Origin: JAWKIW01 sp041394145
GTDB lineage: Bacteria; Actinomycetota; Acidimicrobiia; Acidimicrobiales; Acidimicrobilacustridaceae
Length of the DNA: 64,000 nucleotides
Direction of reading: 5' to 3'
Assembly (NCBI GenBank): GCA_041394145.1
Contig: JAWKIW010000005.1
Coordinates: 211,645 to 275,644, forward strand
Part shown: positions 24,327 through 34,562 of the stretch, piece by piece
Layout of the letters: each line of letters opens with the position of its first letter
Numbering within the stretch: position 1 is the first letter of the stretch
The notes under the pieces: model-generated
Database searches by the model: none
What the model was told of the DNA's origin: nothing
Seen by the model: only the letters and a program-made list of their open reading frames with translations
Program-made: the position numbers and the translations under genes

Positions 24327-24396
24327 ACGCCCCCGACTCGAACCCGGAACCCTCGGATTAAAAGTCCGCTGCTCTGACCAGTTGAGCTAGGGGCGC
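24327..24396 (-). tRNA. tRNA-Lys (anticodon TTT)
   Basis: Read on the minus strand: acceptor GCGCCCC, TA, D-arm GCTC...GAGC, anticodon stem GCGGA with loop CTTTTAA and TCCGA, and T-arm CCGGG with loop TTCGAGT. The TTT anticodon gives lysine. The 3' half of the T-stem and acceptor should read about CCCGG plus GGGGCGT but shows CGGGGGCGT, so three bases are missing from C and G runs. This is the same pattern as the frame breaks elsewhere. The CCA end is not encoded. Expected length is 73 nt; here 70. Confidence 0.85.
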
Positions 24397-24414
24397 GCCC
24401 CGCCAACCTACTCG

Positions 24415-24458
24415 CCGGCCCCGGCCCCGGCCTCGGCCCCGGCCCCGGCCCCGGCCCG
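24415..24458. repeat. GGCCCC low-complexity tract
   Basis: This is an almost uninterrupted run of 6-bp GGCCCC units with one CCTCGG variant, next to the tRNA 5' end. It is prone to slippage and to assembly error. I see no other feature in it. Confidence 0.85.
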
Positions 24459-24477
24459 TGTGGCGGCCAGCACCGGC

Positions 24478-24527
24478 GTTCCTGTCATCGATCTGGGCGT
24501 TCCCGCCCGCAGAACGATGACAGGAAC
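24478..24527. repeat. Palindromic element (13-bp arms) downstream of the sugar ABC operon
   Basis: Perfect arms GTTCCTGTCATCG and CGATGACAGGAAC surround a 24-nt loop. The architecture is like the element at 22446 and in hemC (a long stem, TTCT at the loop entry on the minus strand), but the arm sequence differs. It ends 18 bp past the last binding-protein stop and could act as the operon terminator. Confidence 0.7.
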
Positions 24528-24545
24528 ACCGAGAGTCGAGTCGAC

Positions 24546-26060
24546 TCAGTTGCCGACCTCGCGGTTGTAGCGGGTGAGCAGCGTGTCGATCTCGCTCTGG
24601 GCCTGCTGGAGCGCGTCGTTCGGCGACTTGTTGTTGAACATCAGCTGGTCCTGGGCCGAGTTGACCGCCTGGCGGAACTGGTCGTAGGGGCCGATGAGCG
24701 GTCCGGGGAACGACGGGTCGATGGCCAGGACCTGGTCGTAGGCGATCTTGAGCCAGCGACCCGACAGCGTCGTGGTGAACGCCTGCTGCACCGCGGGCTG
24801 GTCGGCGGCCTTGGTGTTGTAGGGCAGGAACGAGCCCCCGGTGAACATCTTCGCCTGGGCCTCGGGCGTGTTCATGAACTTCATGAAGTCCCACGCCGCG
24901 GCCTGGACCTCGGGCTTGGTCGTGTTGGTGATGTACCAGGCCGAGCCGCCGACCTGGGTCTTGCCCGGGTTCTCCAGCACGGGGAAGGGGCCGGCCGTGA
25001 GGTCGAGGCCCGACACGTTGACGTCGTTGATGGCGTCGCCCCCGGCCCCGCCGGTGTCGACCTTCTGGCCGCCGAGGAACGCCTCGATCGAGGTCGCGGC
25101 CGAGGAGGTGTCGACGAGCATCGAGGCCTTCTGCTGGGCCATCGCCAGGTACTGGTTCACCTGGCCGGGCGTCGCCGGGATGGGCTCGAGCAGGCCGGCG
25201 TCCTGCATGCCCTTGAACCACTCGAACAGCTTCGTCGCCTGCGGGTTGTCGGCGAGCGTCGCCTTGTCGGTGGTGCCCGAGCCGCGGCCGTTGTCGTTGT
25301 TGACCACGCTCGACTTCGCGCCGGTGAGCCAGAACTCGGTCTTCCACGACGCGAACTCGTGCACGAGCGGCTTGTCGGCCACACCGGCGGCCTTGATCTT
25401 CTCGGCGTCGGCTCGCAGCTCGTCGAGGGTCGCCGGTGGCTTGTCGGGGTCCAGCCCGGCCTTGCGGAAGTGGTCCCGGTTGTAGAAGAGCAGCACGTTG
25501 CCCAGGTTGGCCGACGCCGGCCACAGCGTCCCCTGGATCGTGTAGTAGTCCTTCGCCGTCTTGGCGAACGACGCCATGTCGTAGCTGTCGGCCTGGATGC
25601 ACGACTGCGCCGGCAGGATCACCCCGGAGTCGGCCATGGACTGGGTGAAGGTGTCGTCGACCATGACGACCCCGGGCAGCTGCTTGGACGGCACCGCCGC
25701 GTTGAACTTCTTCTGCAGCTCCTGGTAGTCGCTGCCCTGGCTCTCGAGCACGACCTTCACCTTCGACTGCTTGGCGTTGTACTCGGCGGCCAGCTCCTTG
25801 AGGGTGTCGCCCGGCTTGGCCGTCTGGGTGTGCCACACCACCACCTCGACGGGTTGGGTGGCCTTGTCGAGGGCGTCGAGCGGGCACGGCGGGAGCGCGC
25901 CGGCCTGCCCGCCGGCCGACCCGCCCGTGGTGCCGCCGCCGGAGTCCGAGCTGCTGCAGGCGAGGCCGGCCAGCAATGCGCCGGCGGCGAGGACGGCACC
26001 GGCGAGGCGGCGGCGATGGCGCCGTGGCTCGGTGCGGGGGGTGGGCGCGTCGTTGCGCAT
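24546..26060 (-). CDS. Sugar ABC transporter binding lipoprotein, copy 3
   Basis: The 504-aa extracytoplasmic solute-binding protein (family 1) has a lipoprotein signal ending LLAGLACSSS, then the shared block LPPCPLDALDKAT and PVEVVVWHTQTA. It is one of three consecutive paralogues that share GxxLPPCPLDALDKAT, NDNGRGSGTTDKA and GPLIGPYDQFRQAV motifs. It delivers a sugar or glycerol-phosphate-like solute to the permeases encoded upstream. It is last in the operon, its ATG overlapping the stop of copy 2 (ATGA), and it carries the longest sequence insertions relative to the others. Confidence 0.9.
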   Translation of the reverse strand: MRNDAPTPRTEPRRHRRRLAGAVLAAGALLAGLACSSSDSGGGTTGGSAGGQAGALPPCPLDALDKATQPVEVVVWHTQTAKPGDTLKELAAEYNAKQSKVKVVLESQGSDYQELQKKFNAAVPSKQLPGVVMVDDTFTQSMADSGVILPAQSCIQADSYDMASFAKTAKDYYTIQGTLWPASANLGNVLLFYNRDHFRKAGLDPDKPPATLDELRADAEKIKAAGVADKPLVHEFASWKTEFWLTGAKSSVVNNDNGRGSGTTDKATLADNPQATKLFEWFKGMQDAGLLEPIPATPGQVNQYLAMAQQKASMLVDTSSAATSIEAFLGGQKVDTGGAGGDAINDVNVSGLDLTAGPFPVLENPGKTQVGGSAWYITNTTKPEVQAAAWDFMKFMNTPEAQAKMFTGGSFLPYNTKAADQPAVQQAFTTTLSGRWLKIAYDQVLAIDPSFPGPLIGPYDQFRQAVNSAQDQLMFNNKSPNDALQQAQSEIDTLLTRYNREVGN

Positions 26061-27526
26061 CAGAAGCCCTCCTTCTGGTACTGCTGCAGCAGTGCGGTGA
26101 TGTCGTCGCTGGCCTTGGTCACGGTGGGCTGGGCCTGGCCGTTGTTGAAGATGACCTCGTCGACGCTCTTGCGGATCGCCTGGCGCACCTGGTCGTAGGG
26201 GCCGATGAGCGGTCCGGGGAACTTCGGGTCGACACCGGTGAGCAGCTCGTCGTAGGCGATGGCCAGCCAGCGGCCGGCGCGGGTGTTGGTCCAGTTGTCG
26301 ACGATCCGGGCGTCCTTGGCCGCCGACATCCGGTAGGGCAGGTAGGAGCCCACGAGGTTCCAGGTGACCTGGGACTCGAGCGAGTTGAAGTACTTCATGA
26401 AGTCCCAGGCCCCGGCCTGGACCTCGGGCGGGTTGGTGTTGGCGATGTACCAGGCGCCACCACCCATGGCGAGCCGTCCCGGCTCCTTGATGCCCGGCAC
26501 CTTCGCGGCGCCGATGTCGAGGGCCTGCAGGTCGACCGCGCCGGGGTCGACGTCGGCGGGCAGCCCCCGCGTGTTGAGGTCGCCCTTGAGGAAGGCCTCG
26601 ACCGAGGTGGCCGCCGTGGAGGTCTCGATGGTCATCGAGGCCTTCTGGTTGGCCATGGCGAGGTACTGGCCGACCTGCCCGGGGGTCTGGGGCAGCGCTT
26701 CCATCAGGCCCTCGTCGATCATCTCGCGCACCCACTGGTAGAGGGAGACCGTGGTGGGGTTGTCGTAGGCGGAGGCGTCGGTCTTGCCCGTCCCGCGACC
26801 GTTGTCGTTGTTGACGAGCGGTGCGCCGGCACCGGTCAGGAACATCTCGATGATCGCCGGGCTCACCTGCAGGACCACCGGCTTGTCGACCACGCCGGCC
26901 GCCTTGATCTTGCGGGCCCACTCGCGGACCTCGTCGAGGGTCCCGGGCGCCTTCTCGGGATCGAGCCCGGCCCGTCGGAGGTGGTTCTTGTTGTAGTAGA
27001 GCAGCGCCCCCGACAGGCTGAGCGACGCCGGGTACAGCACGCCGTCGATCGTGTAGTACGCCTGGCCCGTGGGCAGGAAGTCGCTCATGTCGTAGCCGTC
27101 GGCCTTGATGCACGACGTGGCTGGGAGCACCGTGCCCGAGTCGACGATCTGCTGGGTGACCGTGTCGTCGAGGATGGAGATGCCCGGCAGGTCCTTGGCC
27201 TTCACCCCGGCCTGGTACTTGCGCCACAGCTCGTCGTTGTCCGAGCCCTGGTTCTCGACCCGCACCTTCACCTTCGACTGCGAGGCGTTGTACTCGTTGG
27301 CGATCTGCTCCAGGGCATCACGGGTCTTGGCCTGCAGGAAGTGCCAGATCGTGACCTCCACCGGACCGGTGGCCTTGTCGAGGGCGTCGAGCGGGCACGG
27401 CGGCAGGTTCGCCGCCTGGTCGGTGCCCGTGGTGCCGCCGCCCTGCTCGCTCTTGGAGCAGGCCGCCCCGAGCAGGCTCACCGCGGCGAGGACGGTGACG
27501 GCCAACCGGGTCGTACGGCCCCGCAC
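26060..27526 (-). CDS. Sugar ABC transporter binding lipoprotein, copy 2
   Basis: The 488-aa binding lipoprotein has a signal ending VSLLGAACSKSE and the shared LPPCPLDALDKATGPVEVTIWHF block. The C-terminal region TGVDPKFPGPLIGPYDQVRQAI is nearly identical to copy 1, and NQKASMTIETSTAATSVEAFLKGD is shared with it too. It is closer to copy 1 than to copy 3. The start overlaps nothing upstream (3-nt gap from copy 1), so all three are probably one transcript. The ligand probably differs, since the central residues around the binding cleft vary. Confidence 0.9.
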   Translation of the reverse strand: MRGRTTRLAVTVLAAVSLLGAACSKSEQGGGTTGTDQAANLPPCPLDALDKATGPVEVTIWHFLQAKTRDALEQIANEYNASQSKVKVRVENQGSDNDELWRKYQAGVKAKDLPGISILDDTVTQQIVDSGTVLPATSCIKADGYDMSDFLPTGQAYYTIDGVLYPASLSLSGALLYYNKNHLRRAGLDPEKAPGTLDEVREWARKIKAAGVVDKPVVLQVSPAIIEMFLTGAGAPLVNNDNGRGTGKTDASAYDNPTTVSLYQWVREMIDEGLMEALPQTPGQVGQYLAMANQKASMTIETSTAATSVEAFLKGDLNTRGLPADVDPGAVDLQALDIGAAKVPGIKEPGRLAMGGGAWYIANTNPPEVQAGAWDFMKYFNSLESQVTWNLVGSYLPYRMSAAKDARIVDNWTNTRAGRWLAIAYDELLTGVDPKFPGPLIGPYDQVRQAIRKSVDEVIFNNGQAQPTVTKASDDITALLQQYQKEGF

Positions 27527-27529
27527 GGC

Positions 27530-29005
27530 TCAGATCTCCTTGTTGTAGGCCTCGATGGCCTTGGTGCTCTCGTCGGCCGCCTGCTTCACGGCGGCGTCGG
27601 GTGCCTGCCCGGCGAAGGCGACGCTGTCGAGCGCCTTCTTCATGCTGTCGCGCACCTGGTCGTAGGGGCCGATGAGGGGGCCGGGGAACTTCGGGTCGAC
27701 CCCGGTCTGGAGCTGGTCGTAGGAGATGGCCAGCCACCGTCCGGAGATGTCGTTCTGCCAGGCGTCGACGAGGGCGGCGTCCTTGGCCGCGCTGACCCGG
27801 TAGGGCAGGTAGGAGCCCTTGAGGTTCCACTGCACCTGGGTCGGCGTGGAGTTCCACCACGTGATGAAGTCCCACGCCGCCGCCTGCACCTCCGGCGGCG
27901 TGGTGTTGGTGATGTACCAGCCGTTGCCCGAGATCTGGACCTTGCCCGGCTCCTTGATCCCCGGCAGCTTCGACGCGTTGATGTCGAGGGCGTTGAGGTC
28001 GACCGAGGAGGTGTCGTTGCCCGCCGCCACCGAGGTGTCTCCCTGGAGGAAGGCCTTCACCGAGGTGGCGGCCGTGGAGGTCTCGATGGTCATCGAGGCC
28101 TTCTGGTTGGCCATGGCCAGGTACTGGCCGACGTCGCCGCCCTGGTAGGGGATCGGGTCGAGGAGGCCGTCGCGGATCATGTCCGCGTACCAGGTCATGA
28201 GCTCGCGGCCCTGCTCGCTGTCGAAGGCGGCGGCCTGGGTCGTGCCGCCACCACGGCCGTTGTCGTTGTCGACCATCGGCGAGGTCGCGCCCGTCATCCA
28301 CGTCTCGTAGAACCACGGCTGCAGCGACAGGGCGAGGGGCTTGTCGACCACCCCGGCCGCCTTGATCTTCTCGGCGACGGTGCGCAGCTCGGCCAGGGTC
28401 GTCGGTGGCTTGGCCGGGTCGAGGCCGGCCTTCCGGAAGTGGTTGCGGTTGAAGTACAGCAGCGGGCTCGACAGGTTGACCGTCGCCGGCCACATGGCGC
28501 CCTTGATCGAGTAGAAGTCGATGGCCGACTGCACGAAGTCGTTCATGTCGGTCTTGGACGCGTTGATGCACGACTGTGCCGGCAGCACCACGCCGCTGTC
28601 GGCGACGGCCTGCAGCGAGATGTCCTCCAGGACGGCGATGGCGGGCAGGTCCTTGGTCTTGGCGCCGGACTGGAACTTCTTCCACTGCTCGGCGTAGGAC
28701 CCCTGCGCCTCGACCCGGACGCGGACCTTCGACTGGGAGGCGTTGTACTGCTCGGCCAGCTGCTCGAGGGACTCCTTGGTCTTGGCGGCGAGCGGGTGCC
28801 ACAGCACGACCTCCACCGGACCGGTGGCCTTGTCGAGGGCGTCCAGCGGGCACGGCGGCAGGTCGGCGGCCTGGCTGCCCCCGGTCCCGTTCGAGCCGCC
28901 CGAGCTGCTCGAGCCGCCGCAGGCGGCGACCAGGGCGAGCGCGGCCGCGACGGTCGTCGACGCCAACAGGCGGCGGGCTCGACGGGGGTGGGTGGTGAGG
29001 CGCAT
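27530..29005 (-). CDS. Sugar ABC transporter binding lipoprotein, copy 1
   Basis: The 491-aa binding lipoprotein has a signal ending LALVAACGGSSS, followed by DLPPCPLDALDKATGPVEVVLWHPLAAKTKESL. It is the first of three tandem paralogues and lies 16 bp after the permease gene in the operon. GGAGG precedes its ATG. The protein has the two-lobe family 1 layout: QSCINASKTDMNDF, WYITNTTPPEVQAAAWDFI and WLAISYDQLQTGVDPKFPGP occur in the same order as in the other copies. Confidence 0.92.
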   Translation of the reverse strand: MRLTTHPRRARRLLASTTVAAALALVAACGGSSSSGGSNGTGGSQAADLPPCPLDALDKATGPVEVVLWHPLAAKTKESLEQLAEQYNASQSKVRVRVEAQGSYAEQWKKFQSGAKTKDLPAIAVLEDISLQAVADSGVVLPAQSCINASKTDMNDFVQSAIDFYSIKGAMWPATVNLSSPLLYFNRNHFRKAGLDPAKPPTTLAELRTVAEKIKAAGVVDKPLALSLQPWFYETWMTGATSPMVDNDNGRGGGTTQAAAFDSEQGRELMTWYADMIRDGLLDPIPYQGGDVGQYLAMANQKASMTIETSTAATSVKAFLQGDTSVAAGNDTSSVDLNALDINASKLPGIKEPGKVQISGNGWYITNTTPPEVQAAAWDFITWWNSTPTQVQWNLKGSYLPYRVSAAKDAALVDAWQNDISGRWLAISYDQLQTGVDPKFPGPLIGPYDQVRDSMKKALDSVAFAGQAPDAAVKQAADESTKAIEAYNKEI

Positions 29006-29021
29006 GGTGGGGTCCTCCCGG

Positions 29022-29858
29022 TCAGCCCTTCACCGCACCGGCGGTGAGGCCACGGATGAGCTGGCGCTGCAGGAAGATGAGCAGCAGGAGCACCGGGACG
29101 GCCGCGATCAGGGCGGCCGCGAACCCGATGTTGTTCTCCTCGACCTTGGCCGCCGACAGCGACTTGAGGCCGATCTGGATCGTCTCCCACTTGCCCTCGG
29201 TGACCACGGCCCGCGGCCACGTGTACTGGTTCCAGGCGCTGAGGAAGGCGATGACGGCGAACGAGGCGACCACCGGCCGGGTCACCGGGATGGCCACCCG
29301 TCGCAGGAAGGCGAAGTGCCCGAAGCCGTCGAGCTGGGAGGCGTCGAGCAGGTCGCGGGGTATGCCGAGGAAGCCCTGGCGTATGAGGAAGGTGCCGAAG
29401 GCGGTGGCGAGGAACGGTGCGGTGAGGGCCGGGATGGAGTTGAGCCACCCGAGGCTGCGGATGGTGTCGACGTTGGGGATCAGTGTGACCTCGATGGGCA
29501 GCATGAGCGTGGCCATGAAGATCACGAAGACCGTCCGCTTGAACGGGAAGTCGAGGAAGGCGAAGGCGTAGGCGGCGAGCAGCGAGGTCGCCAGCTGCAG
29601 CGCCACGATGATGATCGTGACGATGGCGCTCAGCAGCAGCTTGCGGCCCAGATCGCCCTCGACGAACGCCCGGCGGAAGATGCCCCATTGGATGTCGACC
29701 GGGTACAGCGGCTGGCCTTCGCGGACGTACACCGCGGGCGTCGACAGCGCCCGCACGAGGGTCATGTAGACGGGGAACAGCACCACGACCGACAGGGTCG
29801 ACAGGACGACGTACCAGACGCCCTTCTTCCACGGTGCCTGCATGGCTTCGGCGCCCAT
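29022..29858 (-). CDS. ABC sugar permease (UgpE/MalG-like)
   Basis: The 278-aa inner-membrane protein has six transmembrane helices and the EAA loop (DLLDASQLDGFGHFAFLRRVAIPVTRPVVASFAVIAFLSAWNQYTWP), the cytoplasmic motif that docks on the ATPase. This is the binding-protein-dependent CUT1 sugar permease subunit. Its partner permease gene ends 1 nt upstream. It lies after the ATPase and first permease in an operon reading ATPase, permease, permease, then three binding proteins. Confidence 0.92.
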   Translation of the reverse strand: MGAEAMQAPWKKGVWYVVLSTLSVVVLFPVYMTLVRALSTPAVYVREGQPLYPVDIQWGIFRRAFVEGDLGRKLLLSAIVTIIIVALQLATSLLAAYAFAFLDFPFKRTVFVIFMATLMLPIEVTLIPNVDTIRSLGWLNSIPALTAPFLATAFGTFLIRQGFLGIPRDLLDASQLDGFGHFAFLRRVAIPVTRPVVASFAVIAFLSAWNQYTWPRAVVTEGKWETIQIGLKSLSAAKVEENNIGFAAALIAAVPVLLLLIFLQRQLIRGLTAGAVKG

Positions 29859-29859
29859 C

Positions 29860-30760
29860 TCAGCCTCCGTAGTGCACGCGGCGGTCGAGGATCCGGAACT
29901 GGACGAGGGACACGACGAGGGTGATGAAGAACAGGCCGATCGCCATCACCGCGCCCGTGCCCTGGTTGATCGGCTGCTGGCTGTTGAAGATCTTCCACAC
30001 CAGCGTCTCGGTGGAGCCGGCCGGTCCGCCGCCGGTGAGGATGTCGATCTGGGCGAAGGCCTGGAAGGCGAAGATCACGAGGACCACGATCAGGAACATC
30101 AGCGTGGGCGAGATGAGGGGGAGCGTGATCCGGAAGAAGCGTCGGATCGGCCCGTAGCCGTCGAGGGTCGCGGCCTCGTTGACCTCCTCGGGGATGGCCT
30201 GCAGGCCGGCGATCACGATGATGAACGTGAGGCCCAGGTTCTGCCACACCGACGACAGCGCCACACCCCGCAGGGCCGAGTCGGGGCTCTGCAGCGAGAT
30301 CCACGAGACGTCGCTGAAGTAGCCCACCTGGGGGTTGATGAGCACGAAGAAGATGACCGAGGCCACGGCCACCGACGACGCCACCGTGGAGGCGAAGATC
30401 GTCTGGAAGATCTTGATCCCCTTCAGGTACCGGTTGGCGGCCACCGCCAGCAGCACGCCGAGGATGATGCCGAGGGGCACCGTGTACACGACGTAGCTGG
30501 CCGAGATGCGCAGGCCGTCGAGGAACTCCGAGCCGCCGAGGGTCTCGGTGTACTGGCTGAACCCGACGTAGGTCTCCCGCGTGCCGAACCGGTTCTGCTG
30601 GAAGAGGCCCAGGTAGACGAGCCGGTAGAGCGGGTAGAAGAAGAACGCCCCGAAGATGACCGCCGACGGCAGGAGGAACGCGACGGCGAGCATCGTGTCC
30701 TTCACCCGGCGGGACCGACCGGCGCCGGCCCGCCGCGTGTCGCCGAAGTGCGGCGGTCAC
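29860..30760 (-). CDS. ABC sugar permease (UgpA/MalF-like), start region frame-shifted
   Basis: This is a CUT1-type permease with six transmembrane helices and the EAA loop (EEVNEAATLDGYGPIRRFFRITLPLISPTLMFLIVVLVIF). The clean frame begins at VKDTMLAVAFLLPSAVIFG (30705), but in another frame a GTG at 30760 gives VTAALRRHAAGRRRSV, a normal basic N-terminus that would join the same protein after one lost base near 30,710. I extend the gene to that GTG. It pairs with the permease at 29022. Confidence 0.85.
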
Positions 30761-30800
30761 GTCGGCCGCTCCCGTGCGCCGTCGCCCGGCGGCCATCGCG

Positions 30801-31913
<1,113 letters not shown>

Positions 31914-32022
31914 GGGCGGCCCTCCCCCGGTCCGGGCGATCTGGCGGTGCAGCCGCCCCGCTCGGCCCACACGTCGGCACATGCTCGCATCCTTCCGGGC
32001 CCCGTGTGCGGAGGGGAGAGCC

Positions 32023-32041
32023 GAACGTCACCAATCCGTTC
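32023..32041. promoter_or_regulatory. Inverted repeat between the ABC operon and glycosyltransferase
   Basis: GAACG and CGTTC arms (32023-32027, 32037-32041) flank a 9-bp spacer in the divergent intergenic region. A sugar-responsive repressor (LacI or GntR type) would be expected to bind here, but none is encoded in the window. The arms are short, so the call is weak. Confidence 0.35.
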
Positions 32042-32148
32042 GCCCCCTTCCCGAACGGGCCGGCGGATCGGGTGCCCTGGCGGGTCGTCGGTCAGCCAGA
32101 ACGGCGGTCGTGGGCCCAGGGGCCGGGATGTCGGCCAGAATGGAGGAG

Positions 32149-32946
32149 ATGGCCGAGCCCCACGCCGTGCGCCTCACCATGTTCTTCCCGGCGTGGAACG
32201 AGGAGGCCACCATCGAGCGGGCCGTGGCGGCCGCCTTCGAGGCCGGCGACGAGCTGATCGGCGCCGGTGAGATCACGGCCTACGAGGTGCTGATCGTCGA
32301 CGACGCCTCGACCGACGCCACCGGGGCCATCGCCGACAAGCTGGCGGCGGCCGACGAGCGGGTCCGCGTGGTGCACCACGACCGCAACCGCAAGCTCGGC
32401 GGGTCGCTCAAGACCGGCTTCGCCGAGGCGCGCGGCGACCTGGTCCTGTACACCGACGCCGACCTGCCCTTCGACATGGCCGAGCTGGCCAAGGCGGTCC
32501 GGCTACTGCGGATCTACGAAGCCGACATCGTCAGCGCCTACCGCTTCGACCGCACCGGTGAGGGCGCTCGCCGACTCGTGTACAGCTACGTCTACAACCA
32601 CCTCGTCCAGGCGATGTTCGGCCTGCGCCTGCGCGACATGAACTTCGCCTTCAAGCTCGTGCGCCGTGGCGTGCTCGACCGCGTCGAGCTGCGCAGCGAG
32701 GGCTCGTTCATCGACGTCGAGCTGCTGGCCCGGGCCCAGCGCCTCGGCTTCCACATCGTGCAGTTCGGCGTCGACTACTTCCCCCGCACCCGGGGCATCT
32801 CGACCCTGTCGTCCAACGCCGTGATCCTGAAGATCCTCCAGGAGGCGCGGGCCCTGCGGTCCGAGCTGTTGGCCATCGAACCCCTTCCTCCCGAGGAGGT
32901 CGAGGCGGTGCGCCACCGCGACGGCGGTCCGCCGGGCGGCCGATGA
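32149..32946 (+). CDS. Family 2 (DPM1-like) glycosyltransferase
   Basis: The 265-aa protein is a GT-A fold transferase of the dolichol-phosphate-mannose synthase type, acting on polyprenyl phosphate or lipid acceptors at the membrane. The nucleotide-sugar part reads FFPAWNEEATIERAV, EVLIVDDASTDATG, and DLVLYTDADLPFDMAEL (DxD motif DAD), then ISTLSS near the C-terminus. No transmembrane anchor is seen, unlike some members. CAGAAT lies 7 nt before this ATG. It overlaps the next gene by 4 nt (ATGA), heading a tightly linked five-gene run. Confidence 0.88.
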   Translation: MAEPHAVRLTMFFPAWNEEATIERAVAAAFEAGDELIGAGEITAYEVLIVDDASTDATGAIADKLAAADERVRVVHHDRNRKLGGSLKTGFAEARGDLVLYTDADLPFDMAELAKAVRLLRIYEADIVSAYRFDRTGEGARRLVYSYVYNHLVQAMFGLRLRDMNFAFKLVRRGVLDRVELRSEGSFIDVELLARAQRLGFHIVQFGVDYFPRTRGISTLSSNAVILKILQEARALRSELLAIEPLPPEEVEAVRHRDGGPPGGR

Positions 32947-33812
32947 ACGACCCGGCGGCGCCCGGTCACGCCAAGCGGCTCATCGTGAACGCCGACGACT
33001 ACGGGCTCACGATGGGGGTGTCCCGCGCCATCCTGCGGGCCCACGCCGAGGGCATCGTCACCTCGACCTCGGTGCTGGCGCTGGCCCCCGGCTTCGACAC
33101 GACGGTGGGGTGGCTGCAGGACCATCCCGGGCTCGGCACCGGCGCCCACCTCGCCGCCGTCGGCGAGGACCCACCCCTGCTGTCGGCCCGGGAGGTGCCC
33201 ACGCTCGTCGACCGCCGGGGCCGGCTGCGCCCGTCGTGGCGCCAGCTCCTTCCGCTCGTCGCCGCCGGCCGCGTCGACCCCGCCGACCTGCGGCGGGAGT
33301 TCACGGCCCAGATGGAGGCGCTCGTCGGTGCCGGGCTCACCATCGACCACCTCGACACCCACCAGAACGTGCACCTGTGGCCGTCGATCCGCGACGTGGT
33401 GCTCGAGGTCGGCGAGGCCTTCGGCGTGAAGGTCGTGCGGGTGACCCGCTCCGCCGCCCGATCGGTGGTGGGCATCACCGTGCAGCGCCTGGCCCGCGAC
33501 CTCGAGGTCCTGCTCGACGTCCGCGGCTGGCGCACCACCGACGTGTCGACCGGTCTCGACGAGGCGGGCCACCTCGACCGGCCGGCCATGGTCGCCGCCC
33601 TCGACCGGTTGTCACGCGAGCTGGACGCGCTCGGTGGCGGCACCGCCGAGCTGGCCACGCACCCCGGCGAGGCCGACGACGCCGACCTGGTCCGGTACCG
33701 CTGGCGCTACTGGTGGCCCGCCGAGCTCGAGGCGCTGTGCTCGCCGACGGTGCGGGCCGCGGTGGCCGAGCACGGCTTCGTGCCCAGCCGGTTCGACGAA
33801 GTCGGCGACTAG
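32943..33812 (+). CDS. ChbG/HpnK-type polysaccharide/glycolipid deacetylase (YdjC family)
   Basis: The 289-aa YdjC-family enzyme has a metal-binding N-terminus (LIVNADDYGLTMGVSRAIL, with the paired Asp), TGAHLAAVGE, and the HLDTHQNVHLWPSI block, typical of ChbG/HpnK deacetylases. It would remove an N-acetyl group from a sugar, plausibly the one attached by the preceding glycosyltransferase. The start overlaps the upstream stop by 4 nt. In HpnK-type systems such an enzyme acts in hopanoid glycolipid synthesis. Confidence 0.88.
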   Translation: MNDPAAPGHAKRLIVNADDYGLTMGVSRAILRAHAEGIVTSTSVLALAPGFDTTVGWLQDHPGLGTGAHLAAVGEDPPLLSAREVPTLVDRRGRLRPSWRQLLPLVAAGRVDPADLRREFTAQMEALVGAGLTIDHLDTHQNVHLWPSIRDVVLEVGEAFGVKVVRVTRSAARSVVGITVQRLARDLEVLLDVRGWRTTDVSTGLDEAGHLDRPAMVAALDRLSRELDALGGGTAELATHPGEADDADLVRYRWRYWWPAELEALCSPTVRAAVAEHGFVPSRFDEVGD

Positions 33813-33875
33813 CGCGCCGCCACGATCCCGGGACCCGTCGCCGGGCCCGGCGCCCGACGTCGGTATCGTCACCCC

Positions 33876-34562
33876 GTGCGGATGCCGACCACGCCGGAGG
33901 CGCTGCGGGCGGTGCACGCCTACGACGGCGGCGCGTCGGGGGACCGGTTCCACGTGCGGTTCCGGTGGCTGACCTGTCCCTTCCCCGCGCTGGAGCGCGT
34001 GGTGCCGCTCACCGGGCGGGTCCTCGAGGTCGGCTGCGGCCACGGGTTGCTCTCGCTGTACCTGGCCGAGTGCGGTCCTCGACGGCAGGTGGTGGGGATC
34101 GACATCGACGCCGACAAGGTCGAGGTGGCCCGAGCGGCGGCGTCGCGAGCCGGTCTGACCGACCGGGTCTCGTTCGTGACGACGTCGTTGGCCGACCTGG
34201 ACGCCTCGGGCTTCGACGCCGTCGTCATCGCCGACGTGTTGTACCTGCTGCCCCCGGCCGCCCGCCGCGCGGTGCTCGCGGACGGCGCCGCCCGGCTCGC
34301 GCCCGACGGCCGGGTCGTGGTCAAGGAGGCCGACCGCCGGCCGCGGTGGAAGGGGGCGCTCACGGTCGCCCAGGAGCTGGTCGCCACCCGGCTGCTGCGG
34401 ATCACCGAGGGGGAGCAGGTGGCGTTCACCCCGCCCGAGGAGCTCGCCGACCCGCTCCGGGCGGCGGGGTTGGAGGTCGTGATCCGCCGAGTCGACCGTG
34501 GCTACCTCCACCCGCACGTGCTGCTCGTGGCGACGGCGGCCGGCGGTACGGTGCCCGGGTGA
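33876..34562 (+). CDS. SAM-dependent methyltransferase
   Basis: The 228-aa class I methyltransferase has motif I (VLEVGCGHGLLSLYLAE), the acidic VVGIDIDADKVEVAR ribose site and the FDAVVIADVLYLLPP motif II. The C-terminal EELADPLRAAGLEVVIRRVDRG is typical of small-molecule methyltransferases. The acceptor is unknown. GTG 33876 has TATCGT 6 nt upstream; GTG of the next gene overlaps its stop (GTGA). Confidence 0.88.
   Translation: MRMPTTPEALRAVHAYDGGASGDRFHVRFRWLTCPFPALERVVPLTGRVLEVGCGHGLLSLYLAECGPRRQVVGIDIDADKVEVARAAASRAGLTDRVSFVTTSLADLDASGFDAVVIADVLYLLPPAARRAVLADGAARLAPDGRVVVKEADRRPRWKGALTVAQELVATRLLRITEGEQVAFTPPEELADPLRAAGLEVVIRRVDRGYLHPHVLLVATAAGGTVPG

Noticed and set aside
24415..24458. 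GGCCCC array as a CRISPR or satellite
   Set aside because: The unit is 6 bp with no spacers; it is simple low-complexity sequence.
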